Assembly: GCA_963844055.1 (NCBI GenBank)
Contig: CAWJMN010000001.1
Span: forward strand, 186,001 to 250,000
Length of the DNA stretch: 64,000 bases
Source of the DNA: CAWJMN01 sp963844055
GTDB lineage: Bacteria > Planctomycetota > Planctomycetia > Pirellulales > Pirellulaceae
Direction of reading: 5' to 3'
Shown: one piece after another, positions 27,862 to 38,006 of the stretch
Numbering within the stretch: position 1 is the first letter of the stretch
Layout of the letters: every line of letters begins with the position of its first letter
Notes under the pieces: model-generated
What the model was told of the DNA's origin: nothing
Seen by the model: only the letters and a program-made list of their open reading frames with translations
Databases searched by the model: none
Position numbers and translations under genes: made by a program

Positions 27862-29592
27862 CTACTTCCCAATCAGCTTCTTCATCTGAGCCCAAGACCG
27901 CGTATTTGCAACATCTTCTTTCGTCAGGCCCGCCCGACGCGCTTGCAAAATGCCGTAGCGCAAAACCGAAAGCCCGTCCGTGCTGTGGGCGTCGGTGTTG
28001 ATCACAATCGGAATCCCGTGCTGCTTGGCGGCGGCACAGTATATGTCGTTCAGGTCGAGTCGCCATGGGTTGGCGTTTAGCTCCAGCAGCTTGCCGAACT
28101 TCTTTGCAGCAGCAAATACGGCGTCCAAGTCAACTTCGTACGGCTCACGGCGATTGATTAGTCGGCCGGTCGGATGGGCGACGCACGAGACGTTTGGATT
28201 TTCAATCGCCCCCAAAATACGGTCGGTAATCTGCTCACGCGATTGCTTTTGACCATAGTGCACGCTTGCCAATACCCAGTCCGCTTGTGCCAGCACATCA
28301 TCTGGCAAATCCATTCCCCCCGCTTCCAAGATGTCGCACTCAATCCCCTTGAGCAGCGTAAACCCTTTAGGCAGCGTCGGGCGAATGCGATCAATCTCTT
28401 CCCACTGTGCAAGCAGTCGTGCCGGATCGAGCCCGCGTGCCATCGAGACCCGTTGCGAGTGATCGGTGATCGCTATGTAAGAGAGGCCTCGCGCTTGTGC
28501 GGCTTCGACCATCTCTTCAATCGATCCGCTACCATCGGTGGCGTGGGTATGCATGTGCAGGTCACCCTGCATGTCACTCTTTTCGATGAGTGTTGGCAGT
28601 TCGCCCGCCTTGGCCCATTCATACTCTTGTCGTGCTTCGCGAATCTCCGGCGGAAACAGCGGCAGCTTCAAATAGCGATAGATCTCTTCTTCCGTTTCGC
28701 CAGCGATGTACTCTTCGCCATCATCCGTCAGGCGGAACAGGCCGTACTCATTAATCTTTAGGCCGCGATCCTTCGCTAGGCCGCGCAGCACCACATTGTG
28801 ATCTTTGCTTCCCGTGAAGTATTGCAGCGCAGCACCAAACGACTTTTGCGGAACCACGCGCAAATCGATCTGCAATCCGCTGGCCGTACGGATCGACATT
28901 TTTGTCTCGCCACGAGCGGTGATGCTCGCCTTTCCTTCGAAGCGATCAAAGTGATCCATCACGGCTGCCGCATCGGAGGAAACCACCAGCAAATCAAGAT
29001 CGCCAATCGACTCTTTGCCACGGCGATAGCTTCCCGCGAACTCCATCTTCTCGACAGCGGGGCAGCCCTTCATGTGGGCGGCAAGTTCCTGCGCGACCGC
29101 GTCGGCATCAGCCCACAAGATTCGCAAGTTGGCCTGCTCGGCAATTTCCATCCCCTGCAGGATCATCTGCTCGGTCTTGGCGCCAAACCCTTTTAGCTTT
29201 TGCACCTGACCTGCATCGCAAGCGGCCTTCAGTTCGGCCAGCGACTTAATCCCCAGTTGGTTGTAAAGTGCCGCAGCCTTTTTCGGTCCCATTCCAGGAA
29301 TACGCAGCAGCGCCAGCACACTTTCCGGGATTTGCTCCTTCAGCTCTACCAGCATCGGCAAAGAGCCGGTCTGCACCAGCGTGCAAATCTTCTGGGCAAG
29401 GTCGTCACCGATTCCATCGATCTCGGTGAGCTTTGCTTTTCCTTCCGCCGCCAGCACAGAAAGCGACTGCGCGTAATCGCGGATCGTACGGCTGCCATTG
29501 CGATACGCCCGAATGCGAAAGCTATTCGCCCCCTGAAACTCTAGCAGGTCTGCGACTTGGTCAAAAACGTCGGCAATCGCCTCATTGTTCAT
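27862..29592 (-). CDS. polX: DNA polymerase X with C-terminal PHP 3'-5' exonuclease
   Basis: The protein has 576 residues, the normal length for bacterial PolX. In order: helix-hairpin-helix motifs (IDGIGDDLAQKI, IPGMGPKKAAAL), the nucleotidyltransferase site GSYRRGKESIGDLDLLV (the DxD pair binds metal), and a PHP domain with GDLHMHTHATDG, ITDHS, AHPTGR and NTDAHST. PolX fills short gaps in base-excision repair, and the PHP part proofreads or trims 3' ends. Active-site residues are complete. It is cytoplasmic. Confidence 0.93.
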   Translation of the reverse strand: MNNEAIADVFDQVADLLEFQGANSFRIRAYRNGSRTIRDYAQSLSVLAAEGKAKLTEIDGIGDDLAQKICTLVQTGSLPMLVELKEQIPESVLALLRIPGMGPKKAAALYNQLGIKSLAELKAACDAGQVQKLKGFGAKTEQMILQGMEIAEQANLRILWADADAVAQELAAHMKGCPAVEKMEFAGSYRRGKESIGDLDLLVVSSDAAAVMDHFDRFEGKASITARGETKMSIRTASGLQIDLRVVPQKSFGAALQYFTGSKDHNVVLRGLAKDRGLKINEYGLFRLTDDGEEYIAGETEEEIYRYLKLPLFPPEIREARQEYEWAKAGELPTLIEKSDMQGDLHMHTHATDGSGSIEEMVEAAQARGLSYIAITDHSQRVSMARGLDPARLLAQWEEIDRIRPTLPKGFTLLKGIECDILEAGGMDLPDDVLAQADWVLASVHYGQKQSREQITDRILGAIENPNVSCVAHPTGRLINRREPYEVDLDAVFAAAKKFGKLLELNANPWRLDLNDIYCAAAKQHGIPIVINTDAHSTDGLSVLRYGILQARRAGLTKEDVANTRSWAQMKKLIGK

Positions 29593-29665
29593 CGCTATAT
29601 CCGCCTGTCCCGTTTTCCCAGTCCCATTGCCGTAATGAACTCAAAAGCCAGCCGCTTCTAAAGCG

Positions 29666-30664
29666 CTAGCTCGTATGGATCTCGACGATGTCCTTGTCAT
29701 GCACGACATAGTCCCCCTTCATCATGCTCCCTTCATGGACGGCCGTCCCCCAAACGCGAGCATACTTGAAGTTGGTGGCCAAGTCCTTGTGAACCATCTC
29801 GGCGATGTCTAGCAATGTTCCGCCGCGTTTGACGGTAAACGGCTTTTCAAAGTCTGCCTCTTTCTTCTGGGGCAACTTGGTATAAACCCGAACCACATCG
29901 ATCGCCTTATAGATCGCGTTCCGCAACTCTTCGAGCCCCTCGCCCGTTTCTGCGGAGATCTTGAATTCCACAAAATCGGTTGGACAAAACTCCCGTAGCA
30001 TTGCCAGTCGCTCTTCGGCTTCCGGGACGTCCCACTTGTTCAGCACCAAAATCGCGTGCGTAAACGACAGCCCAATATCTTCTTCATCCAGATAGGTCTC
30101 TTTGGCCAGCCGCGTTTTGGTGGTCTGCAACTTTTCAAGCACCGCTTGCAAACCGTCGATCCCCTCATCGGAACCCAGATCAACCATGAGCAGCGCCAAG
30201 TCACTGCCACGGATCAGCGACTGGACCGTGGGATCAAACAGGTCGGCCGTAATTGGCGGCGTATCGACCAACTGAATAGAAACATCTTCCCAGGTCATCA
30301 TTCCCACTTGCGGCTCGCGGGTGGTGAAGGGATAGGGGGCAACTTCTGGTGTGGCCCGCGTTAGCTTGGTTAGTATTTGGCTTTTGCCCGCGTTGGGCCC
30401 GCCTAAAATGACAACCCGGCCTGCCCCCTGCCGTGGAAGCTTGATGACGCTCCCCCGCTTGGCCCCCGATTTTTTGGCCGTTTCGGCGTCTGCCCTGGCC
30501 CGGCTGATCTTGGCCTTTAGCTCGGCTTGGAGCTTGTCGGTCCCCTTATGCTTGGGGATTTCGCGCAGCATGATCTCCAAACAGCGAAGCTCATCCTCGG
30601 GCGTACTGGCCTGACGGTACTCGTTCTCGGCCTTGTGATACTGGGGCGTTAGGTTTGCGGGCAT
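29666..30664 (-). CDS. DRG/Obg-related GTPase with C-terminal TGS domain
   Basis: The protein has 332 residues. A helical N-terminus (about 75 residues) is followed by the G domain: P-loop ILGGPNAGKSQ, switch (TTREPQ), DTPPI in place of the usual DxPG, and NKWD. The C-terminal 70 residues are TGS-like and end in DYVVHDKDIVEIH. This is the layout of archaeal and eukaryotic DRG proteins, which act with the translation machinery; bacterial ObgE lacks TGS. It is divergent from the glycosyltransferase gene and downstream of nothing obvious. A ribosome-linked role is inferred. Confidence 0.85.
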   Translation of the reverse strand: MPANLTPQYHKAENEYRQASTPEDELRCLEIMLREIPKHKGTDKLQAELKAKISRARADAETAKKSGAKRGSVIKLPRQGAGRVVILGGPNAGKSQILTKLTRATPEVAPYPFTTREPQVGMMTWEDVSIQLVDTPPITADLFDPTVQSLIRGSDLALLMVDLGSDEGIDGLQAVLEKLQTTKTRLAKETYLDEEDIGLSFTHAILVLNKWDVPEAEERLAMLREFCPTDFVEFKISAETGEGLEELRNAIYKAIDVVRVYTKLPQKKEADFEKPFTVKRGGTLLDIAEMVHKDLATNFKYARVWGTAVHEGSMMKGDYVVHDKDIVEIHTS

Positions 30665-30982
30665 ATAAATGGTTTTTAGCGGTTTACTGCAAATGGTTGC
30701 TGCAGCACTCTTTATACGACATCCCCTAGCAACCGATCCTTCATTGTAACGTGCGAACTTTGCGCGTGAATTGCCGCTGGACTGCCTCCCCTAGCCTGAG
30801 AAGGCCTTGGTAGCAGCTGAGCAGGTAAATTGATGTTTGCCAGTTTGGAAGTTTGACGTACTATCCAGGCCTATCTCTGCAAGTCCGCTGGTGCTTTTTG
30901 CGAATGGAATCGCTCGGCCCTGGCTAAACCGACTGCCCCAAGGTTGCCTTGCAGTGATATAGAAGCGGATTTGAGGATACGC
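30665..30982. other. Divergent promoter region, 318 bases
   Basis: This gap separates two genes that run apart, so it should hold both promoters. I see no clear -10/-35 pair. GAGGA before the GTG at 30983 is the glycosyltransferase ribosome site. Confidence 0.4.
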
Positions 30983-32058
30983 GTGAAGATAGGCATCATG
31001 CTTCCCAACTGGATTGGCGATGTGGCAATGGCCACACCGACGTTGCCGCGCTTCGTCACCAATTCCCAGGGGCCAAGCTGATTGGTGTCATCCGTCCGTA
31101 TGCTCAAGGGGTCCTCGAAGGGACCAACTTTCTCGATCAAACGATCCAGTGGGATCATCATGGGCCTGCGGGTGCTTCCAGCAGTTGGCGTACCTTCCGC
31201 ACTCTGCAACAAGAAAAAATCGATTGCTGGGCTGTGCTGCGTAATTCGCTCACTTCAGCAGCCATGGCTCGGCTCAGCGGTGGACGTCGTGTTGTTGGCT
31301 ACTCCTTTCCGTTTCGTCGCTACTTGCTGACCGATGGCTTACTGCCGCCGCGCAAAAACGGAAAGCTCGTTCCGATTTCGGCCGTCGACTACTATTTGCA
31401 AATCGCTGAGCGAATCGGCTGCCCACCGCAGTCGCGCCAGCTGCAGCTAGAGACCCTGCCACAAGATGAATCGCTTGTCGATCACATTTGGCAGCATTTG
31501 GGTCTGCCTGAAGGCAAGCAAACCATCGGCCTCAACGTGGGTGGCGCGTACGGCTCTGCCAAACGCTGGCCTGCTGAGCATGCGACCAACCTGGCGCATC
31601 GACTCGCCAACGAACAAGGCCTGGGCGTGCTGATCTTGTGTGGCCCGAAGGAGCGCGATGCCGCGCGTGAGATGGCAGCCAATGCCAACCACCCCTTAGT
31701 GAAGTCACTTGCCGACGAACCGATCAGTATTGGCCTGATCAAGGCGGCCACGCGCCGCATGCGATTGCTGGTCACCACCGACAGCGGTCCACGGCATTTA
31801 GCAGCTGGCCTGGGCACTCCCACCGTCACCCTGTTTGGATCGACCGATCCAACCTGGGGCGAAAACTACCAGCCCAACGCGGTGCGGCTCCGCTTAGATA
31901 TGGACTGCTCTCCCTGCGGCAAGCGGGTTTGCCCACTGGGGCATCATCGTTGCATGGAAGACCTCTCGGTCGATCGCGTCATGCAAGCGATTCGCGGCCA
32001 ATTGGCATCTACTTCGGCCGGGTTCATCCCAGAACTGCCGCAAGTCCGGGTCGCGTAG
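30983..32058 (+). CDS. Glycosyltransferase family 9, heptosyltransferase-type, with a 1-base deletion
   Basis: Starting at GTG 30983 with GAGGA 7 bases upstream, the protein begins VKIGIMLPNWIGDVAMATPT. The frame then breaks. Adding one base near 31046 gives TLRALRHQFPGAKLIGVIRP and continues to a C-terminal half with IGLNVGGAYGSAKRWP, TTDSGPRHLAAGLGTPTVTLFGSTDP and CSPCGKRVCP. Corrected length is 358 residues. These motifs are those of LPS heptosyltransferase II (WaaF), which adds heptose to the inner core. Without other heptose genes in view, the sugar is uncertain. The broken frame is probably a sequencing error. Confidence 0.8.
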
Positions 32059-32197
32059 CTTCGCACGCTTTCCCTCCCCGGTTAGTGGTAACTCTATGCC
32101 CAATCGCTGGCCGGAATGATATACTGTGAGGCCCGCAAACTCGGTTTGTGAGGCTGCGAATATTTCCTTCCTTTGCCGACCCACCAAGGTACCCGCC

Positions 32198-32872
32198 ATG
32201 GCTGCTCCGTCTGATTCCGTTAACTATACGATGTTGCTTAGCTCGGTCGCTGCTACGGCGGTTTGCTGGGGGATGTACGGTCCGCTACTTCGTTGGGGAC
32301 ACGAGGCGATGGAAAAGGGGGGCGGTCGGATGCGTCCCTTCATTTGCGTCGGCGTTGCCTACCTTGTTGTCGCGATTGTGTTGCCAATCGTTTTGATGCA
32401 GGTCCTGGGTTATGACAAAGGGGCCGGCCTTTTCTCGGGCTGGACATTAAAGGGAATCACCTGGAGCTTTATCGCCGGTACGGCCGGCGCACTGGGCGCA
32501 TTCGGTTTGCTCGTGGCACTAGGAAGCGGTGCATCGCCTGGCGTTGTTATGCCCTTGGTGTTTGGCTTTGCTCCTGCCGTTAGCACGCTGTTCACGCTGT
32601 ACGTCATTTCCAGCGACAAGAGCAAGGAAGTTGTGGTTAGCCCGTTCTTCTTTGTCGGGCTTATCATGATTGGCCTGGGTGCGGTGGTTACGCTCTATTT
32701 CCAGCCCAAGCCGATGAAAAAGGGATCCACTGCCGCCAGTGCAGAATCGGCCGGCAAGTCGGGCAAGGAATCGGGTAAGGCCTTGACCGGCGATAAGGAT
32801 AAGAAGGCCAAGGAAAAAGAGAAGGAAGCTGCCAAGGAAGAAGACAGCAAGAAGAAGTCGGACGCCAAATAG
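32198..32872 (+). CDS. Multi-helix membrane protein (DMT-like) with lysine-rich tail
   Basis: ATG 32198 gives 224 residues. Five hydrophobic helices with small-residue runs (GTAGALGAFGLLVALGSG) resemble the EamA/DMT transporter half-unit. The final 50 residues are an extreme Lys/Glu tail (DKKAKEKEKEAAKEED). A 10-helix DMT transporter would be twice as long, so this may act as a dimer. The substrate is unknown. It follows the glycosyltransferase by 139 bases on the same strand. Confidence 0.55.
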   Translation: MAAPSDSVNYTMLLSSVAATAVCWGMYGPLLRWGHEAMEKGGGRMRPFICVGVAYLVVAIVLPIVLMQVLGYDKGAGLFSGWTLKGITWSFIAGTAGALGAFGLLVALGSGASPGVVMPLVFGFAPAVSTLFTLYVISSDKSKEVVVSPFFFVGLIMIGLGAVVTLYFQPKPMKKGSTAASAESAGKSGKESGKALTGDKDKKAKEKEKEAAKEEDSKKKSDAK

Positions 32873-32940
32873 TTCGCCCGGCTTCCAACGGTGCGTCGCC
32901 TAGTTAGCGTCGCACCAAGCCCATGGGGAGAGGCCTCTCT

Positions 32941-33741
32941 TTAGCGCCCTCCCACATGCATGTCTTCGGCGACAGGCTTGCGGGCAACATAGTCATCGGC
33001 CGTGCTAATCTGCTTTGCGGGATCAAAGCCCTCGCCCGGATGTAGCCAAATCTCGCCGTGATAATCATCTTGTTCGGCGCGTACCTGATGGTGACGCGTC
33101 AGTTCCAAAATGGCCAAGAACACGCCAATCAGCGCGGTCTTGTGCATGAACGGATCGAACATCTCGCTGAAGCAGGCTGACTGCGACTTGGCAAGTCGGT
33201 CATGCAGCCGCTGCATATAGACGTGGATCGGCGTATCGTCGTAAACGATGGTCGAAGTCTGCGGCGGATGGTGCTCCTTGAGGATACGTCCCATGGCGCT
33301 GACCAAGTCCCACAGCTCCAGCTCTTGGATCGGTTGACCGGCCGGATTCGCCGCTCGTGGCGGAAGGTCGATCGCTTGCCGCACTTTGTGCTGTTGCCAA
33401 TCGCGGCTGCGCTCTTCCAGCATGCTGGCGGCGTCTTTGAATTTCTTATACTCCAGCAGCCGTAGCACAAGCTCGTCGCGCTCGTCGGCCCATTCCTCAA
33501 CTTCTTCGCCCCCCGTCGGCAGAACCAGCCGCGATTTGATCTCGATCAGCGTGCTGGCCAGGTCCAAAAAGTCCCCCACGTCGTTGATGGAGAGCTCCTG
33601 CAAGATTTCCAGATAGGCAAGGTATTGCTCCGTCACCTTGGCGATCGGAATATCGACGATATCCACCTCGGATTTGCGCACGAGGAACAACAGCAGATCG
33701 AGTGGCCCGCGAAAGGCGTCGACTTCCACTCGAAAATCCAT
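32941..33741 (-). CDS. scpA: Segregation and condensation protein A
   Basis: The protein has 266 residues from ATG 33741 (MDFRVEVDAFRGPLDLLLFL, the conserved ScpA opening); an upstream in-frame start would add 40 unlikely residues. IPIAKVTEQYLAYLEI, FLDLASTLIEIKSRLVLP and the C-terminal winged helix with FLAILELTRH are typical kleisin features. ScpA links SMC heads and recruits ScpB to organise and segregate the chromosome. scpB is not adjacent. It is divergent from folD. Confidence 0.92.
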   Translation of the reverse strand: MDFRVEVDAFRGPLDLLLFLVRKSEVDIVDIPIAKVTEQYLAYLEILQELSINDVGDFLDLASTLIEIKSRLVLPTGGEEVEEWADERDELVLRLLEYKKFKDAASMLEERSRDWQQHKVRQAIDLPPRAANPAGQPIQELELWDLVSAMGRILKEHHPPQTSTIVYDDTPIHVYMQRLHDRLAKSQSACFSEMFDPFMHKTALIGVFLAILELTRHHQVRAEQDDYHGEIWLHPGEGFDPAKQISTADDYVARKPVAEDMHVGGR

Positions 33742-33999
33742 GATCCATCCTGCCTTCGTTGCGTAATTCTCCAGAAGAGGCAAGATGCCGCTCCGTACGG
33801 CCCATTCCCTGGCGAGCCGCGGCTGGATAGTACCTCCCCAGGCTTTCCGGGCCAATGCCAACCCGACCTCGGTCTGGACTGGACTCCTCCCCCAGGTGCT
33901 CAGCGAGCGGCTAAAATCAAAGCTCTTGGCTAGGAGCCATTTCCTACCGAAGTTCGCCCCCGACGACGTTCCCAGACACCTTTCGGAAGATCCCCCGTT

Positions 34000-34878
34000 A
34001 TGACGGCCCGCATTCTCGACGGTAAAGCCCTATCCGCCCAGATTGAGCAAGAGCTGACCAAGCTCGTCGCGGAGTTCATCGAGAACAACGGGATTACCCC
34101 CTGCTTGGCGGCCGTTCTGGTGGGCGACAATCCGGCCAGCCAGGTCTACGTCAAGAACAAGCGGCTGGCTTGCGAACGGATCGGCATGGATAGCCGGCTT
34201 ATCCGCCTGCCCGACGACACCACTGAAGAGCGTTTGCTGCAAGAGGTCGCCGGACTCAACGCGGATGAAGCGGTACACGGCATCCTGGTACAGCTTCCCC
34301 TCCCCAAGCAAATTCGTCCTGCCATGGTGCTCGATGCGGTCCATCCGTTTAAGGATGTCGACTGCTTCCATCCAGAAAATGTCGGCCTCATGGCGCAAGA
34401 GCGGCCACGCTTTTTGCCTTGCACGCCGCACGGCTGTTTGCAGATCCTTTCCCGCAGCCAGCTTCCAACAGCGGGCAAGCATGTAGTGGTCATCGGCCGC
34501 AGCGAGATCGTGGGCAAGCCGGTTGCCAGTTTGCTAATGGCCAAGCACTCGCATTTGGGAAGTGACTACTGCAACGCCACGGTGACGGTCTGCCACAGTC
34601 GCACGCCCAACCTGCCAGAGATCGCACGCCAAGCCGATATTCTGATCGCTGCCATTGGCCAGCCCAAGTTCGTCACCGCCAACATGGTGCGTCCGGGGGC
34701 TGTGGTGATCGACGTCGGCATCAATCGCTTGGCAGATGGCCTGTGCGGCGATGTGGATTTTGAAGCCGTGAAGGAAATCGCTTCCGCCATCACCCCCGTG
34801 CCACGCGGCGTTGGCCCGCTGACGATCACGATGCTGCTTCACAACACGCTAACCGCCGCCCGCCTGCAAGAACGCTAG
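34000..34878 (+). CDS. folD: Bifunctional methylenetetrahydrofolate dehydrogenase / methenyl-THF cyclohydrolase
   Basis: The protein has 292 residues. Conserved parts are VLVGDNPASQVYVKNK (active-site Lys in YVKNK), VQLPLPKQI, the Rossmann motif GRSEIVGKPVASLL and the C-terminal PVPRGVGPLTITMLLHNT. FolD uses NADP(H) to convert 5,10-methylene-THF to 10-formyl-THF through the methenyl form. ATG follows TCCCCCGTT with no strong ribosome site. Its stop lies 4 bases before the stop of the convergent next gene. Confidence 0.95.
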   Translation: MTARILDGKALSAQIEQELTKLVAEFIENNGITPCLAAVLVGDNPASQVYVKNKRLACERIGMDSRLIRLPDDTTEERLLQEVAGLNADEAVHGILVQLPLPKQIRPAMVLDAVHPFKDVDCFHPENVGLMAQERPRFLPCTPHGCLQILSRSQLPTAGKHVVVIGRSEIVGKPVASLLMAKHSHLGSDYCNATVTVCHSRTPNLPEIARQADILIAAIGQPKFVTANMVRPGAVVIDVGINRLADGLCGDVDFEAVKEIASAITPVPRGVGPLTITMLLHNTLTAARLQER

Positions 34879-34882
34879 TCCC

Positions 34883-36256
34883 TTACGGACGAAGGGTTTG
34901 CGGCGAATCGCCGTCGGCAGTAGAAAGCTGTTGCTGGTACCAGTCGGTCCAGCGGCGTTGGTCAAAACCAAACGACTGTTCAGTAATCCCGCTGAGCACT
35001 TCTAGCACGGCCGAATGTCTAAAGTAGACGACTTCGACCGCGTCAAACATCGGTTCATCCCGTCGCACGCCCGATGCGCTGGCGGCCGAAGTTTTATCGG
35101 GTGCCAAGATCGGCCCTGATTTGGCAAAGGCCAAGGCGGTGCGGGTTTCGACCAGACCATCAATCAGCGCTGGCACCGTCAATTCGGTTTTGAGCTGCCT
35201 CAGCACGACCCGAATCTGATCGACCTCCAAGGCGTGCTTTTCATAGACCATTGCCGCATCAATTTGAAGTAACCGATTCACATACCAGCCGACAATCTTG
35301 GCGTTTTGCTGTTCACGCAAGATTTCCATCACTTCGGAAAATGTGCCGTTGTCCATCCGCTTCAAGCTTAGTTCTAGCAGGGCCGTCAGCGATCTTTCCC
35401 CCGCAGCCCCCTCTCGTTTTGACATCCCTTCCAGCGTTTGAATCCATTGCCGCCGCATCGCAGGTAGCGAGTCCTTCCACGCCAAGCTAAAGAGGGCAGG
35501 AACCGCCAAAGGATCGTTCAGTGCGAGGAGTTGTTCGCGAACGGCTTCCGCTTGCGAACCCACCAACTGCGAACGCCACACCAGCAACTTTCGCATCCAC
35601 TGCTCGGTGGCATGACGATTTTCTTGTCGCGTCTTGGGCTGCTTGGCTAGTTGCTCTTCCTCTTTGAGCTTGGTAATTTCCGCTTCCGACCGATACCGAC
35701 CTTTGTAAAGGAAGTATCCCGCCCGCGCTTGCTTCTCGGCCGGTGTCATCCACCTTCCATCGGCCCAGATGTGACCTAGCATTTGTCGCGCATCGGTCTG
35801 CTCGGGATCGAGCGCTACAACGCGGCGGAGGTGATGATCACGCTCGGCTTTTAGGCCGTGACTGTCACACCATTTCACCAAATTCCACTGTGCTTCCACT
35901 GTGTTGGCAAATGTGGGGGCGATCGTTTCGTATTCGGCTTGCTCTGTTGGTACCACTTGTCGCTTGGCAATTGCTTTCGAAGCCAGCGTCACCTTGATTC
36001 CGGGGCGTGGCGAGATCGTTCGCTGAAGCGAACTGGCGGCCGACTCAGATTCCGTGGAAGGCTCTGCCGATGTGGACGAACTTTCCACCGCCTTGCCGAC
36101 AATCTTGCCACCATGGACCAATTGCCAACGTTCAGTCGCGCGGGCCAAACCTGGCAGCAGCAACAGCCCAATCCAAAATGCCGCGCTGCGCGCTGCACCA
36201 CCACTCGGCCATGCCGAGCAGGTTTGCAGTAGCAATCGCCAGCAAGTTCGATTCAT
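34883..36256 (-). CDS. Exported hypothetical protein with helical (TPR/HEAT-like) repeats
   Basis: ATG 36256 gives 457 residues beginning with a signal peptide (SAAFWIGLLLLPGLARA). A Ser/Glu-rich linker is followed by a TPR-like segment (TFANTVEAQWNLVKWCDSHGLKAERDHHLRRVVALDPEQTDARQM, read here in parts) and long alpha-helical stretches. This pattern of a small-repeat protein with GRWMTPAE is common in planctomycetes with no known function. It is probably periplasmic. Confidence 0.6.
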   Translation of the reverse strand: MNRTCWRLLLQTCSAWPSGGAARSAAFWIGLLLLPGLARATERWQLVHGGKIVGKAVESSSTSAEPSTESESAASSLQRTISPRPGIKVTLASKAIAKRQVVPTEQAEYETIAPTFANTVEAQWNLVKWCDSHGLKAERDHHLRRVVALDPEQTDARQMLGHIWADGRWMTPAEKQARAGYFLYKGRYRSEAEITKLKEEEQLAKQPKTRQENRHATEQWMRKLLVWRSQLVGSQAEAVREQLLALNDPLAVPALFSLAWKDSLPAMRRQWIQTLEGMSKREGAAGERSLTALLELSLKRMDNGTFSEVMEILREQQNAKIVGWYVNRLLQIDAAMVYEKHALEVDQIRVVLRQLKTELTVPALIDGLVETRTALAFAKSGPILAPDKTSAASASGVRRDEPMFDAVEVVYFRHSAVLEVLSGITEQSFGFDQRRWTDWYQQQLSTADGDSPQTLRP

Positions 36257-36608
36257 GGGCCCCAACTCCATCGCTTTGCTGTGGCGGTCTTGGGCTACCT
36301 TCGCCATTGTTCGAAGTGCAAAGAGCCGCGCCGTTTCAGCAAGTGGCACTCTTTAGATTCTAAAGGGGCTGCCGTGCAAAAGAAAGCTACTCGTTTCCCG
36401 CAGAAAACGGGGCCGAATCAGAACTTGCCCCGTGGTAGCATCATCGTCCGTGAACCAGGCCCGCGAAGCGAGCAGCCGCTCTGGTAGAAAAGTTCCGCCC
36501 CTCGATTTGCGAAGGCCCGGCCGGCGCGATCAAACCCCGTGGATCACAGCGCGGTCCAAATGCCGGCGCGGTGAGCTTCGAATCGTTTCACCTTTGGAGG
36601 ATACCCGC
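36257..36608. other. Gene-free stretch, 352 bases
   Basis: Both neighbours run on the minus strand. No gene, known RNA or repeat is visible. The promoter of the 34883-36256 gene should lie here. Confidence 0.35.
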
Positions 36609-38006
36609 TTAAAACAGGCGGTTGTATCCGTTCAGCGCCGCCACGCGGTAGGCCTCGGCCATCGTGGGGTAGTTGAACGTGGTGCTGATGAAGTACATCA
36701 GCGTGTTGCCAGCGCCCGGCTGTGACATGATCGCTTGGCCGATGTGGATGATCTCGGCCGCATTCGGTCCAAAGCAATGCACGCCCAGAATTTGCAGCGT
36801 CTCTCGATGGAAGAGGATTTTCAGCATCCCCACCCGTCGGCCCGTGATCTGTGCCCGAGCCAAGCTCTTGAACTGGGTGTGCCCCACTTCGTAAGGAACG
36901 CCAGCCGCCGTAAGCTCTCGTTCGGTCTTGCCGACGCTGCTGATTTCTGGGCTGGTGTAAATGCCGGTAGGAACATCTTGCGCCAAAAGTTTCGCGCAGT
37001 CGTCCCCTGCGATATGCATCGAGGCCGCTCGCCCTTGCACGTAAGCAGCACTCGCCAGCGAGGGATAACCAATCACGTCCCCCACCGCAAAGATATTCGG
37101 TGTCGAGGTGCGATAGGTATCATCCACAGTTAGCTGGCCACGGCTGTCAGCTTGAATGCCAACATTCTCCAGCCCCAAGCCGTCGCAGTTACCCGTTCGG
37201 CCGTTCGCCCACAGCAAAATATCGGTCTTCAGCTTTTTGCCACTCTTCAGATGCAGCACAACGCCGTCATCGAGCGGTTCAATCTTTTCATAGGTCTCGC
37301 CGTGGCGAATGAGCGCACCGCTTTCGCGCAGGTGATAGCTCAGCGCGTCGCAGATTTCATCGTCCAAGAATTCCAGCAAGTTCTGCCGCGTGTTGACGAG
37401 GTTCAACTTCACGCCCAGGTTGCGAAACATCGAAGCATACTCGCAGCCCACCACACCTGCACCGTAAACGGTGATACTCATCGGCGTGTAAGACAGGTCG
37501 AGGATCGTGTCGCTATCGAAAATGCGTGGATGGCTAAAATCGACGTCGGCCGGACGGTATGGCCGAGACCCAACCGCGATCACAAAGTTCTTCGCAGTAA
37601 TCAGGCGTTGGCCCCCTTTGTCATCGGTGACGCAAACGGTGTTCACGTCGACAAACTTGGCCACGCCTCGGATAACGGGGACTTGGTTCTTTGAATAGAA
37701 GCCCGCCCGCATCTCTTCCTGTTGATGGATGACGCCAGCGGCACTTTTGCGTAGCTGCGGAAAGCTCAATTCGATTTTCAGCCCCGCATCACGAAACAGC
37801 TTGTTGCTGTTGACCTCGGTCATTTGAAAGATCGAGTAACGCAGCGCCTTGCTCGGAATGGTTCCCCAATGCGTACAGCCGCCACCGATTTTGGCATGCC
37901 GTTCGATGACCGCGGGCCGAAGGCCGTGCTTGACCGCCTGCATCGCGGCCCCTTCGCCGCCGGGGCCTGTACCAATCACCACCACGTCGTACATAGGGTC
38001 TGTCAT
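36609..38006 (-). CDS. sthA: Si-specific (soluble) NAD(P)+ transhydrogenase
   Basis: The protein has 465 residues. The FAD-binding motif VVVIGTGPGGEGAA is followed by IGGGCTHWGTIPSKALR. The second redox Cys of the disulfide reductases is replaced (CTHWGT), which is the SthA mark. NAD-binding (GAGVVGCEYASMFRNLGV) and dimerisation domains are complete. The flavoprotein passes hydride between NADPH and NAD+ to balance the two pools in the cytoplasm. It stands alone. Confidence 0.92.
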   Translation of the reverse strand: MTDPMYDVVVIGTGPGGEGAAMQAVKHGLRPAVIERHAKIGGGCTHWGTIPSKALRYSIFQMTEVNSNKLFRDAGLKIELSFPQLRKSAAGVIHQQEEMRAGFYSKNQVPVIRGVAKFVDVNTVCVTDDKGGQRLITAKNFVIAVGSRPYRPADVDFSHPRIFDSDTILDLSYTPMSITVYGAGVVGCEYASMFRNLGVKLNLVNTRQNLLEFLDDEICDALSYHLRESGALIRHGETYEKIEPLDDGVVLHLKSGKKLKTDILLWANGRTGNCDGLGLENVGIQADSRGQLTVDDTYRTSTPNIFAVGDVIGYPSLASAAYVQGRAASMHIAGDDCAKLLAQDVPTGIYTSPEISSVGKTERELTAAGVPYEVGHTQFKSLARAQITGRRVGMLKILFHRETLQILGVHCFGPNAAEIIHIGQAIMSQPGAGNTLMYFISTTFNYPTMAEAYRVAALNGYNRLF

